Source: Multifurca ochricompacta
Lineage: Eukaryota; Basidiomycota; Agaricomycetes; Russulales; Russulaceae
Reading direction: 5' to 3'
Assembly (NCBI GenBank): GCA_022496185.1
Contig: WTXG01000093.1
Location: 62,001 to 126,000 of the forward strand
Length of the DNA stretch: 64,000 bases
The notes beneath the pieces were generated by a model. The model ran no database searches. It was not told where the DNA came from and saw only the letters and a program-made list of their open reading frames with translations. The position numbers and the translations under genes were made by a program. Positions within the stretch are counted from its first letter, which is position 1. Each line of letters opens with the position of its first letter. Below are positions 12,436-21,387 of the stretch, one piece after another.

Positions 12436-13107
12436 TCAACAGCGACCTACCGGATTCATTGGCTTCAACTCATCATTCTCATCCTCTTCCAATGGAAGAT
12501 CAAAACTAGCAGCCTCAAGTGCTTCCTGCACATGTTGATCCTGAAGCATCTCCTTTTCCTTTCCCTGACCTTTCTCAACTGTTGTAGCTTGCGAGTTATT
12601 GCCATCACCATCATGCATATGCTTTGATGCATAAGCCTCATGATTTTGCTGAGAGACCTCGATATTGGCTATGTACAACTGGCTTGATAATGCTTCTGGA
12701 AATTTCTCGTCCTGCTCCTTCATCCACGAGATACCTATGTAATCCGAATCAGCTGTCTTTTCGAGCAAACACATTTTAAATAAAAATCATTACCTTTTTA
12801 TTTCCGACATCAGTCTCACACACAAGGTATTCCTGCGCATTGAATTTCTGGTCAATGTAGACAGCCATGATGACCACAGAAGAATCCCCTTGTAACTAGT
12901 TTCCAAAACAAGCCAGGTAGGAAGCCTGCAGGAGCATTTGCCACATATCCAATTTATGGCCCAGATCTGAGGTGATCTCTAACAAGAGATGAGGAAAATC
13001 CCTGACTTGGAGTTGAAAGTCGCTCCTCGGAGTATACTGGAAGCACTCTTTAGGTCTGTTGGGATCCCTGACCCGAACAACTAAATGGAACAGCCAATCA
13101 GCTTCAC
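12436..13107 (-). pseudogene. Broken copy of a basidiomycete gene of unknown function
   Basis: Read on the minus strand from a likely acceptor near 13108, the frame gives EADWLFHLVVRVRDPN, FQYTPRSDFQLQVRDF and PHLLLEITSDLGHKLDMWQ, MLLQASYLACFGN, then a stop. It resumes with VVIMAVYIDQKFNAQEYLVC and, after a short gap, DYIGISWMKEQDEKFPEA. The pattern (FPHLLLE, LLQA..L...GN, a YID motif) recalls a large, poorly described family of Agaricomycete proteins, some of which carry kinase-like domains. The in-frame TAG after FGN and the missing C-terminal part argue that the copy is dead. Its 5' part forms the left arm of the foldback at 13000-13631. Confidence 0.55.
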
Positions 13108-13631
13108 TGTAACTCTATATCAGACATTGTGAGAATTCAATATTATGCTTCAAACACTCACAACTTGTAGTGTGCATTATCTGGGAACAATTGGTTAAAT
13201 TCACCTTGAATTGTTCCAAGCAAGTGGCACATTTGCACATGCTTATTATCAGTAAAATTTTCAGACAATGGAATTTGTTGCATGCAAGAATGCTGGTATA
13301 TTGACAGAGGGTGAACTTGGTCAATATACCAGCATTATGTCATGCAGTGAATTCCATTGTCTGAAGAATTATACCAATAATAAGCATGTGCAAATGTACC
13401 ACTTGCTTGGAACAATTCAAGGCAAATTTAACTGATTGATCCCAGATAATGCACACTACAAGTTGTGAGTGTTTGAAGCACAAAATCAAATTCTCACATG
13501 TCTGATATAGAGTTACAGTGAAGCCAATTGGCCATTCCATTTAGTTGTTGGGGTCGGGGATCCTGACAGACATGAACCTGAAAAGTGGTTTCAGTATACT
13601 CCGAGGAGCGACTTTCAACCCCGAGCCAGGG
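13000..13631. repeat. Large inverted repeat (foldback) with 14 bp loop
   Basis: The left arm, 13000-13305, is the reverse complement of the right arm, 13320-13631, with scattered mismatches and small indels; the loop is 13306-13319. Both arms encode the same peptide outward from the centre: left (minus) FQYTPRSDFQL, right (plus) FQYTPRSDFQP, each after a matching splice acceptor TTACAG. The structure is therefore a head-to-head duplication of the 5' end of one gene. I see no transposase in the arms and no terminal target-site duplication that I can trust. Confidence 0.8.
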
Positions 13632-13640
13632 TGTTATGAT
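13502..13640 (+). pseudogene. Mirror copy of the broken gene's 5' exon (right arm)
   Basis: After the TTACAG acceptor the plus strand reads EANWPFHLVVGVGDPD, then HEPEKWFQYTPRSDFQPRAR and stops. This is the same exon as the minus-strand pseudogene on the other arm, with several substitutions, and it ends where the inverted repeat ends. It is a fragment with no downstream continuation. Confidence 0.5.
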
Positions 13641-13975
13641 TCGTGTCACATGACTCAATATACGGTTAGTAGCAGTTCTCCACTTATCTCGACTCTTGTT
13701 TCGATCTCTAGCAACGTTTTCAACAGATACAATGTCCACCTACACGACTTTATACTATAGCACGTCACCAATCTCTTTTCTTATTTAAAGCCTCTACACT
13801 GTTCTTGTATTCCCTAGTCTTGAGCTCCTCTGTTTCTACAGACCTTAGTACTTAGGAATACCACCTATTTTCTTGCTTCACCTAGCACGCTAAGCACAGT
13901 CTCTTCACCTGAACTCCGTCAATAGCCTTGACAAATGATCTCGCATACTGAACAGTCGGTCCACCGTAACACCTC

Positions 13976-14399
13976 CCTGCAGAGTGACCGATCGTGCGGT
14001 TGAATGTGTCCTCCTCTTCTTCCGTATCCTCCTCTCCTCCAGCGGATATTAGGGGCGGAGAGGCGGACATGCACGGCTTCATGATGGGTTCACCGAGCGT
14101 GACGGTATAGCGTTTCCGTGGGGTCGGACTGATACTCGCCGAGCGCGCTCATGGGGGTTGTTGTGATGCCACCAATGTGCTCCCTCCTATCCGAGGCAGG
14201 CCAGAGGGTGCGGTGGCTGAAGGCGACGGGGAAGCCGCAGGAAGGCCAGCGACAGAAACAGGACGAGAACGAATGGCGGCACTGGCCGGTGACGCGGACG
14301 CCGAGTTGTTCGTCGTGGGCGGTGACTGTGGTGGTGAGAGGGCGCCTTGAGCGACAATAACCGAGCCCGGAGGAGAAATATAGTCTCCGGTTGGATAGA
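13976..14399 (-). repeat. Inverted partial copy of the 843-residue gene
   Basis: The minus strand here matches 10014-10437 of the plus strand almost base for base (estimated by eye at well over 90 percent identical). It corresponds to about residues 528-668 of the coiled-coil protein, for example SASPPLISAGGEEDTEEEED against SASPPPISAGGEEDTEEEED in the parent. The copy has no start or flanking exons and already carries frame-breaking differences. Its low-numbered end, which is the 3' end of the copied coding segment, stops where the parent has a GTATGT string that could be a splice donor. Its other end lies about 56 bp downstream of the stop codon of the next dehydrogenase. Confidence 0.85.
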
Positions 14400-14455
14400 C
14401 AAAAGAAAAAAAAAAAGGTTAAACTGGAGCTGAACTCTCATTCACCGTACCTTAG

Positions 14456-15873
14456 TCAAAAGTCTGTCGACTTGGACACATCCTCCCAAGCCTCGAGCCG
14501 CTCAATGGTCTTCTTGGACGCCTGCAGCGCGCCTTCAAAGGTGTCCGTTCCCAGTGCGACCACAGGGGGGACGATCCGACCCTTGGTAACGCCCTCGCCG
14601 CGCACTAGGTCTACAATGATCTTCGCAGCTTTCTTCGGATCTCCAGGCTGCTTCCCATTGTATGCTGAATTGAAAACAACAAATGAATGACAAATGAATG
14701 ATGATGATGATGATGATGATGCGGAGGAGGAGGAGGAGGAGGAGGAGGGGGGGGGGAATAATATTGGGAAGGAGGGGAAGGGTGAACATGACATACCGAC
14801 AAACTGCTCCTCGACAGCCGCAGTTAACTCCTTGTAATCTTCGATTCGCGAGATGTATGGCGAACAATTGGACGCCGCCAGGAATTCTGTATGGAAAAAT
14901 CCGAGCTCGAAAATGATGCTTCGCAAGCCGAGAGGTGTAATCTCATCGTCCAGTGTCTCAGAGAGGCCTAATCAAGTGGCAGTTCGTCAGTCTTGCGAGA
15001 AGGGAGGAGGGGAGGAGAGGAGAGGGGAGGGGAGGAGGAAAGTGATAGGGATTGATTGAATTTACATACCACGCAAGGCAAATTTCGTCGAGATATACAG
15101 TCCCGCGTCGGGGACCGACCTAAAGAAAAACCTAGGTCCAGCTTACTTGGTTCGAGTCAGAGATATAGGCCACGCTTACATTCAACCGCCGAGTGAACCA
15201 ATCCAAACAACCGATCCCGACTTGCGCTGCCGCATATAGGGTAGGAAGGCTCGCGCGACATTGAGACCGCCAAAGACGTTCGTACTTGAGGATGATGATC
15301 AATAATCTTGACCATGGCCAGCATTGAAAGATAAGGTAGACTCACTTGAACTGGTCATATGTCTCCTGTGGCCTTAAACGGATGTAGCGTTAAGTACAAA
15401 GTATATGTAAGACCGAACAAAAATCGTGTCTTACGTATTCTCTTCAATCGCACCCACAAGGACGTATCCTGGTAAGGAACCAAGACGATTAGATATTTAG
15501 AACACAGACGGTCAGGACGGTCAGGATCTTAAAAGTACGCACCTGCGTTGTTAACGAGAACATCCACCCGGCCATGAATTGCTACGGCTTGTTTGGCAAT
15601 CTCATGCAATTTGTCGATGGGTGAAGTAACGTCGAGCTCGAGCACATTGGCGCCTTTCTCCCTGAGTTGGTCGAGCTGACCGATGGAGCGAGCGCGGGCT
15701 GTAGCGATGACCTTGTCGCCCCTCTGAAGAGCAGCGAGGGTGAGGTCACGGCCAACGCCAGAGCTGTTGGATGCAGTTTAAGAAATGTAAGGTGACGTGC
15801 ACACTGAACTAAGGAAGAGGGCGACATACGAAGTTCCAGCGATAAGCCAGACGAGCGGTGTAGCAGAAGACAT
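14456..15873 (-). pseudogene. Classical short-chain dehydrogenase with an in-frame stop
   Basis: Eight exons (15873-15830, 15763-15543, 15468-15435, 15372-15346, 15284-15180, 15119-15070, 14967-14797, 14664-14456) sum to 287 codons. The frame shows GTSSGVGRDL (cofactor loop, residues 13-22), NNAG (86-89), Ser139 in GSLGG and Tyr152/Lys156 in YISTK, the spacing of an active classical dehydrogenase. Codon 143 is TGA (15184-15182). Homologues I recall have a Trp after GG here, so a TGG to TGA change is the simplest reading. The stop would remove Tyr152, Lys156 and the whole C-terminus. All splice sites are otherwise canonical and the rest of the frame is intact, so the damage is recent, or the base is a sequencing error, or the stop is bypassed. 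The intron at 14665-14796 holds ATG and GGA repeats. Confidence 0.7.
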
Positions 15874-16025
15874 TGGGTGATAATAATATGATAGACTTCT
15901 GGATTGATCACATTTTATAATCGAAAAACCGAGACAAAAACCAAAAGAAAAAGATGATCGCGCGAGGCGCGATCGTTACTTGTGTGTAGCAGTAGCAGTT
16001 AAGCGAATTAGATCTACGGCATCTC
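15874..16025. promoter_or_regulatory. Divergent promoter region
   Basis: Only 152 bp separate the start codons of the minus-strand dehydrogenase and the plus-strand RnpA-like gene, so both promoters must lie here or extend into the genes. A palindromic GATCGCGCGAGGCGCGATC stands in the middle (about 15956-15974) and is a candidate regulator-binding site; that role is inferred from symmetry only. Confidence 0.35.
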
Positions 16026-16938
16026 ATGCCGTGCCTGCTCCTACGTATCAGCTTCAACCACACACCAATGCCATCACGTCTAAATTGTATTCAACTTAGA
16101 AGGCTTCCAAAGGCACCCACTCCTCTCAGATCAGTCAATGTACGTTTGACTATCAGAATCTATATTTCCTTTCAAACTCACCCAACCCCACCACAAAACA
16201 AACAAATAAACAAACAAACATCGCATGCATAGTTCAGGCACACTACACCCGGCTCCAGTGTCGTCCTTCTCACAAAGTTCAAACCCCAACCCACTCGAGA
16301 ACTCTTTGACCCTAATTATCCAGGCGCCCGTCTCTCACTCAGCCGTCGTCAGTCTCTCGCCCCGCGCTGGGTGAGCAAGCATTTCACCCTATATGCGTTT
16401 CCCAAGGCATTCCTCACCAAGCCGGATGTGCCCTATTCCATGCCTTACAAGCCACGACCGTACCCAGAGCGACCCCGACGGCCGGAGCAGCGCAGCGTCG
16501 ACATGTCTCTACAAGTTATAGCGTTCAACTCGCGTGTGATGCTCAAGCCTATTGTGCGCACGAAGATCAAGCGACGACTTAAAGAGGCTGTCAGACTCAT
16601 TGTCACGCGTGGGGCAGCAGTCGAGGAGTCACGCGGGGGGCTCAACATTGTGTTCCGTATGGAGGACATCGGCGCAGACAAGTGGATCGTTCCTGGTGCG
16701 TACCCATATAGTTTAAGGCTTGTGGAGGGTAGGATGGAGGGAGAGAACGACGTTTTTTTTTTTTTTGACTCAGATTTGTGCAGACTGGACTTATGTTGCT
16801 CTGCCCACAACGGAAATTATTCGTATGCCCTTCGCAGAACAAATTGGTCTCATGCGGAAAGGGCTTGGGTACCTTCATCGGCGCATCCCCGATGTTGAGG
16901 AGATTCTGAAACGTGAAGGTATTCCCAGTCGTTCTTGA
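16026..16938 (+). CDS. RnpA-like protein, probably mitochondrial
   Basis: Three exons (16026-16139, 16233-16695, 16784-16938) give 243 residues. The N-terminus is rich in Arg, Leu and Ser and lacks acidic residues up to about residue 60, as in mitochondrial targeting sequences. The core VRTKIKRRLKEAVRLIVTRG (from residue 146) resembles the RNR helix of the bacterial ribonuclease P protein, and is followed by a WTYVALPTTEIIRMPF strand-helix segment. I infer a link to organellar RNA processing, but the resemblance rests on one basic helix and a DNA/RNA-binding protein of another kind is possible. A second ATG at 16068 could be the true start and would leave a cleaner targeting peptide. Confidence 0.6.
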
Positions 16939-17808
16939 AGAGGGGAGAGGGGTGGACACATGCACGAGATGTAGGATTTTGGGGCAATGGAAAAATAAGT
17001 TATACACTATTATTGTTTGACAATGACCGCACAGATGGGTTTCTGGTTGTCGCACTTTCATGATGGACCAGAGCCTCCCCACGGCTTCCACGATGTGCTA
17101 GATCTCTGAAGTACATCCAAATCGCTTATCAGCGGTTCCTTCATCGACTTCATTTCAAGTATCTCATATCCCTGGACACGATTGGCAAGTACGGCGTGGA
17201 ATGTAAGAAACAATCTCTCTTGTTTATCCTGCTCTCGAAAGGATTTACTTCGACGGCGCCCCCACGCTACGCTACACGGAACCCATTGTGAAGGCATTTG
17301 CCAACGCATTAAGATCCGTTTTCATGCATGTCGAGAGCGTTCCTAACGGTATAGGAAATCTATGACTTAACGAATCTTTACTTCTCACTCATCCTATCCT
17401 CGTTTCACCACTCCCATCACCATCACCAACATTATCATCATCGTCTCATTATTCCCCATTGCAAACATACGAGTTAAGCTGCCTGCTCCTATAGCCCTCT
17501 CTTCCCGCGATGATGTTTTCATGCACATACACGATCGTGTGGTCTGCTCCCGCTAGCTAGGCCCCATCTCACTCCGTTTCGTAACGACGGTGCTCTCGAG
17601 AAATTTTACCAACAGTATGCCTTCTTACCGTGAGTGTCTCTCCCTCCCCCCCTCTTTCCCCCAACGTAAAGAGAAAAAGAAACTAAATTTTGACCATCGG
17701 TGCTATCTATCTCCATGGTCGCTTGACATCAATCACTTCACGAATACATCACATCTTCAAATGTTTCGGCACACACACACATGTACATGCCAATTCATAT
17801 ACATGCAG
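16939..17808. other. Stretch with a possible decayed coding fragment
   Basis: Between 17108 and 17206 the plus strand reads AYQRFLHRLHFKYLISLDTI and then GKYGVE before a GTAAG-like donor; between 17242 and 17340 it reads RIYFDGAPTLRYTEP and AFANALRSVFMHVESVP. These look like true protein but have no start, and stops flank them. I could not place them in a family with confidence. The rest of the stretch shows nothing. Confidence 0.3.
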
Positions 17809-18273
17809 GAAAGAGAAGACCGATGAAGAAACCTATTGTCGAACTTGATGGCGATAAGGTGACACGCATTATATGGAAGAGGATCCAAGAAGAAGTACGT
17901 CGAGGATATCCTCTTTTCATTTATGCCGAGCTGATGATATGGTGTGCTGCCTTTTTTTTTTTCAATCATAACAGCTCATCTTGCCGTACCTGCAGCTTGA
18001 CATCAAGTACTTTGACCTTGGTCTTGAACATCGAGACGCAGTAAGTCGTTTGGAACGGAACCCATCAGCCGTAATCCCACGCGCTCTTCTACATTGCCAC
18101 AAACTAATCCACATTCTTTTACATGCTCATAGACCGACGATCGAGTGACGATCGTCTCTGAAGAGGCGATCCTCAAGTACAACGTAGGCATCAAGTGTGC
18201 GACTATCGCGCCAGACGGGGCCTCTGTGAAAGAGTTCAAGTTGGAGCAGATGTGGCGCTCCCTCAATGGCACC
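17809..18273 (+). pseudogene. Truncated NADP-isocitrate dehydrogenase fragment
   Basis: Three consecutive exons with intact splice sites (17809-17894, 17975-18040, 18133-18273) encode [69 protein letters not shown] and [14 protein letters not shown]. This is the N-terminal part of cytosolic or mitochondrial NADP-dependent isocitrate dehydrogenase. In functional enzymes the first motif is DGDEMTR and the last is SPNGTIRN; here Glu-Met is Lys-Val and Pro is Leu. The exon that should follow (RNILGGTVFREPI in the family) is absent, and no credible first exon lies upstream. So it is a partial, diverged copy, either a truncated duplicate or a piece left by rearrangement. The real gene must lie elsewhere in the genome. 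Confidence 0.85.
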
Positions 18274-18831
18274 GTACGCGCACCAGCTTTATTTTTTATT
18301 TTTTTTCCAATCTAGAAATTTTGAAATCTGAATCAATCGCGCCGAGCAACGGAATAGAGCGAGCTTCCACGCGACCTGTGCAAGTTAGAGAATCCGAAAT
18401 CGACCCCTAATTTTGAGAAGGTTTTGAGGTCTCGGAGTCCGCACGAGTCATTAGCATCCTTTGCAAATGCAAACGGCTAAGGTGTTCAGGAAGGAGAACC
18501 GATGAGAGAATAAGTTTATAGGTGGCAGAAGTGTGGCATTCCCTGCTAGCTGATACGCTTACGGCCCGGCCTCGGCTACTGAGTGGGACAAGTGATGATG
18601 TTGAACGCGAATCCCTTACCACTCGTAAGAAGAAAAAGAATCCATCTCAAGCTGGCAGGGTCCCACTAGTAGGGGTAGCTCCACCCACCATAGCATTTGG
18701 ACTAATTCCTAAGGTCTAAGCAATAGTTTTGCGCCAGAGCACAGGACGTTCATGTCAAATTTTCTCATAGCGCATCATAGGAGACTGCAAACACATAACC
18801 ACATAAAAGGGGTGTAAAGGGGTTGGTTCGG
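18274..18831. other. Spacer between the IDH fragment and eL34
   Basis: The last IDH-fragment intron donor (GTACGC) opens into this stretch but no further IDH exon appears. The stretch also holds the 3' flank of the eL34 gene. I see no other gene. Confidence 0.4.
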
Positions 18832-19320
18832 TTACGAGCGAGCACCCGCTACGTTTTGCTGTGATTTGATCACACGCTTGACTACCTTCGCCTCCTCAAT
18901 CAAAAACGCACGAACGATACTGGATATGATGAAAAAGTGCTCTGAACAAATGAACAGAGCTAAGACGGCCTTTTAACGTACCGGGAACGTACACACACCC
19001 CGCATCGTGAGCCGCCGTATGCCCGACTGACGTGCTTCTGCGTCTTGGATACATTTGCGTACTCGCGCGGGCGAAGGGCAACAACCTATGATCGCGGAAT
19101 AAATTAAAAAAAACATGAACGACCATTGCATGTGAAGGACACCAAAGAAAGGGAGGCGCACCCCACTGAGCTTAGAGCCGCAGTCGCCGCATTTGGGTGC
19201 GGTGGGGAGCTTTTTGATGTGGTGGTAACGGAGGACGCCGCCGGGGGTCTTTACGATGCGCCGCCTTGAAGATGAGGTGTTATATGGTTGGCGCTTGCGA
19301 AGGGTGACACGTTGGGCCAT
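18832..19320 (-). CDS. RPL34: 60S ribosomal protein eL34
   Basis: Three exons (19320-19162, 19085-18982, 18919-18832) give 116 residues, the usual size. The sequence starts [20 protein letters not shown] and carries KTPGGVLRY, the zinc-ribbon cysteines Cys44/Cys47 (KCGDCG) and Cys81/Cys84 (RCGVC), [10 protein letters not shown], and a C-terminal [13 protein letters not shown]. These are the hallmarks of eL34, a structural protein of the large ribosomal subunit in the cytoplasm. Splice sites are canonical (GTGCGC...CATAG and GTACGT...CCAG). It reads away from the plus-strand gene at 20341. Confidence 0.96.
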
Positions 19321-20340
19321 TTATTTCTGTGTGTTAAAAATCTAGATAACGATGAGATGGGCGAGCTCAAGAGTGTGAAGAAAGAGAAGGTGGAAAAGGG
19401 GAGGGGGGGAGGGTTATGGTTGTCTTGTTTTCATCCCCTTGGCATCCGAAATCCAAGATTCACATCCTTTCATATCCCTCCAACGCGCGTAAACTCGTCC
19501 AAATCCAAGCCACAGCCACTGCGATACAGACAGCCCACCTGCGCGACCGACACCCTCCTCCTGTGGGAAACGAATGAATTGAGTATGGTCACATATCTTA
19601 CAATTTGAGAATAAAACTAGTGATAATTACAACGCACGTCAACACAGAAATCATAAATAAAAAGCATTTATTCTTACCTTGCTCGCTCCTGCGGCGCCGA
19701 CGATGCTTCAGACGTTGACCACTTGAATGTTGGTATGGTATCTGGCAATAGTCGTGGCTTGGAACTATACAGTTTATCGGGAGAATCCGAGATTACATAA
19801 CTGGTGACCCATGGCCAGTTGGCCTATCTCTAAGCCCTTCCCTTTCGATGTGTAGTATATACTCTACTTTCCACAAGAAAAAGATGTCATTTCTTTCGTG
19901 AAGATACTCCCGATAGAGTTGAGCGATTTAATGTGGCGATCGTTACAACAGCCACAGCCCTACGCTGATAAGGAATGGGTCTGATTCTGATTGGAACTTG
20001 GATTAGACCAAGGCGATTACCCCTCCTCTGGGCTGGTATATACATGACACTTGCTTGAGCAGGCACGGCTTGGCTTAAATGCTAGGACACCTCAGAATTC
20101 CTCTTCCCTTTCCCCTTTTTCCCACACTTATATGACCATTTAAATCACTGTCCTTGTTCAACTTAAAGAGTCGCCAGTCGCCATCCCCGGCCTGAGAACT
20201 GTCCTTGATAAGCACTTTGCGACCGGCCGGAACTGTACTCCTACGCTGTTTCTTATACAATACAATACGAGCAATACAATTCCAGATAACAACGTCCTAA
20301 CTGTGCACCTCTCCCAGTACCCTGCGTTTTACTGGCCGAC
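19321..20340. other. Divergent intergenic region upstream of eL34
   Basis: About 1 kb separates the eL34 start from the next plus-strand gene. It should contain the eL34 promoter. No coding region or RNA gene was recognised; a purine-rich block lies at 19375-19415 next to the eL34 start. Confidence 0.4.
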
Positions 20341-21052
20341 ATGCTCAATAAGTGGCAACCAGAAACACTTTACAAACTTGGTCACACAGTCCAGTTCGAA
20401 GGTAACACCATCCTCATTCTTGCCTCCCTTATCGCGCTTCTTCCTTAAGTTTGACTATACCATTGCAGGGGAGAAATATCAAGTCCTCAAGAAACATGTA
20501 TCCTCAGTAAGCATCAACAGTTGTCTACCCCTCCGCCGAATGCTTTGCTTGTTCAAAGGAAGATTTAACCGCGTCGGGCAGAGCGATAAGACACCACTAA
20601 ACTGTCCCGAGCTCTACGGCATCCCAGATAAATTCGCTCTTAGCGGCGCAGCATGGTACGAGAGCAACGGGTTGATGGGATCCGATTGGGACATCAAGCG
20701 TCGTGGCTTAGGCCCCGGCGGCTATCCCCAGCATCAGAGCGACACGCCGACTCTCATACCGGAGCCGGAGTCGGGGGTTAACGCGAACGCGTCCCCTTCT
20801 TCCGTATTCTCCTGGGCCGCCGCAAAAAAGACAGTGGTTTCGAACATCAAACATCTCCTTCCGGGAATTCGAGAAGGGGAAACGGCCGCTCGGCTTGGGC
20901 GGGATGACGGTTCTGCTAGACCTCTCCTTGTTGGTGCGCCGGGAAATGTAGTTCCTGCTTCGTCTCCGGGGAGCGTGCGAGAACCGGCTGAGTCCCTCTA
21001 TGGGGGCGAAGGGTCAAGTATTTTGTTGAACGTTAGCCAAAGAGGCCATTGA
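20341..21052 (+). CDS. Small protein with chitin-binding-like N-terminus
   Basis: A three-exon model (20341-20401, 20469-20506, 20582-21052) gives 189 residues. Residues 5-46 read WQPETLYKLGHTVQFEGEKY, then a HVSS turn and SDKTPLNCPELYG. This follows the CBM5/12 (chitin-binding type 3) pattern W-P-Y-G-V-G-Y-H-S-W-P-P-LW, but Lys36 stands where the second Trp is expected. The protein has no signal peptide, like many intracellular basidiomycete relatives of this domain. The remaining part (FSWAAAKKTVVSNIKHLLPG and a Gly/Pro-rich tail) is unfamiliar. The third exon could start a few bases earlier at another AG, and an upstream exon cannot be excluded. A binding function is inferred and unproven. 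Confidence 0.5.
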
Positions 21053-21387
21053 TCTACTTTGCCCTCCACCGAGGGGCCAAGAGAGGCAATCGAAGACGAA
21101 CATATAGGCTGATATGGAATGGGGGGGAGGGGACAAGCGTGCTGACTTGGGCTGTGCAGTATGTATAATTACCGCGGTACGATAGGGGTTACAATTTCTT
21201 CGACCACATACCCATGCAGACAGATACGGGTGGTTCAATGTCGCCACCGTCTATATCAGGTAATGTTTTCGTGGACGTGAGCATGGCCGAAAACATGCAT
21301 CAGGGTCCCTAATCATGCTGTTCTGCTGCGGATAGCGGAAAAAGTATGAATATTCGAGGACGTCAACGCCGATACCGTATGAGCCTC
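21053..21387. other. Convergent 3' spacer
   Basis: The plus-strand gene before it and the minus-strand GPI11 gene after it both end here, so the 335 bp hold their 3' untranslated regions. No gene is visible. Confidence 0.4.

Noticed and set aside
17104..17345. Plus-strand peptides that might be the end of an MFS transporter
   Set aside because: The resemblance is limited to a few residues in two short segments with no start and no membrane helices around them, so I did not name a family.
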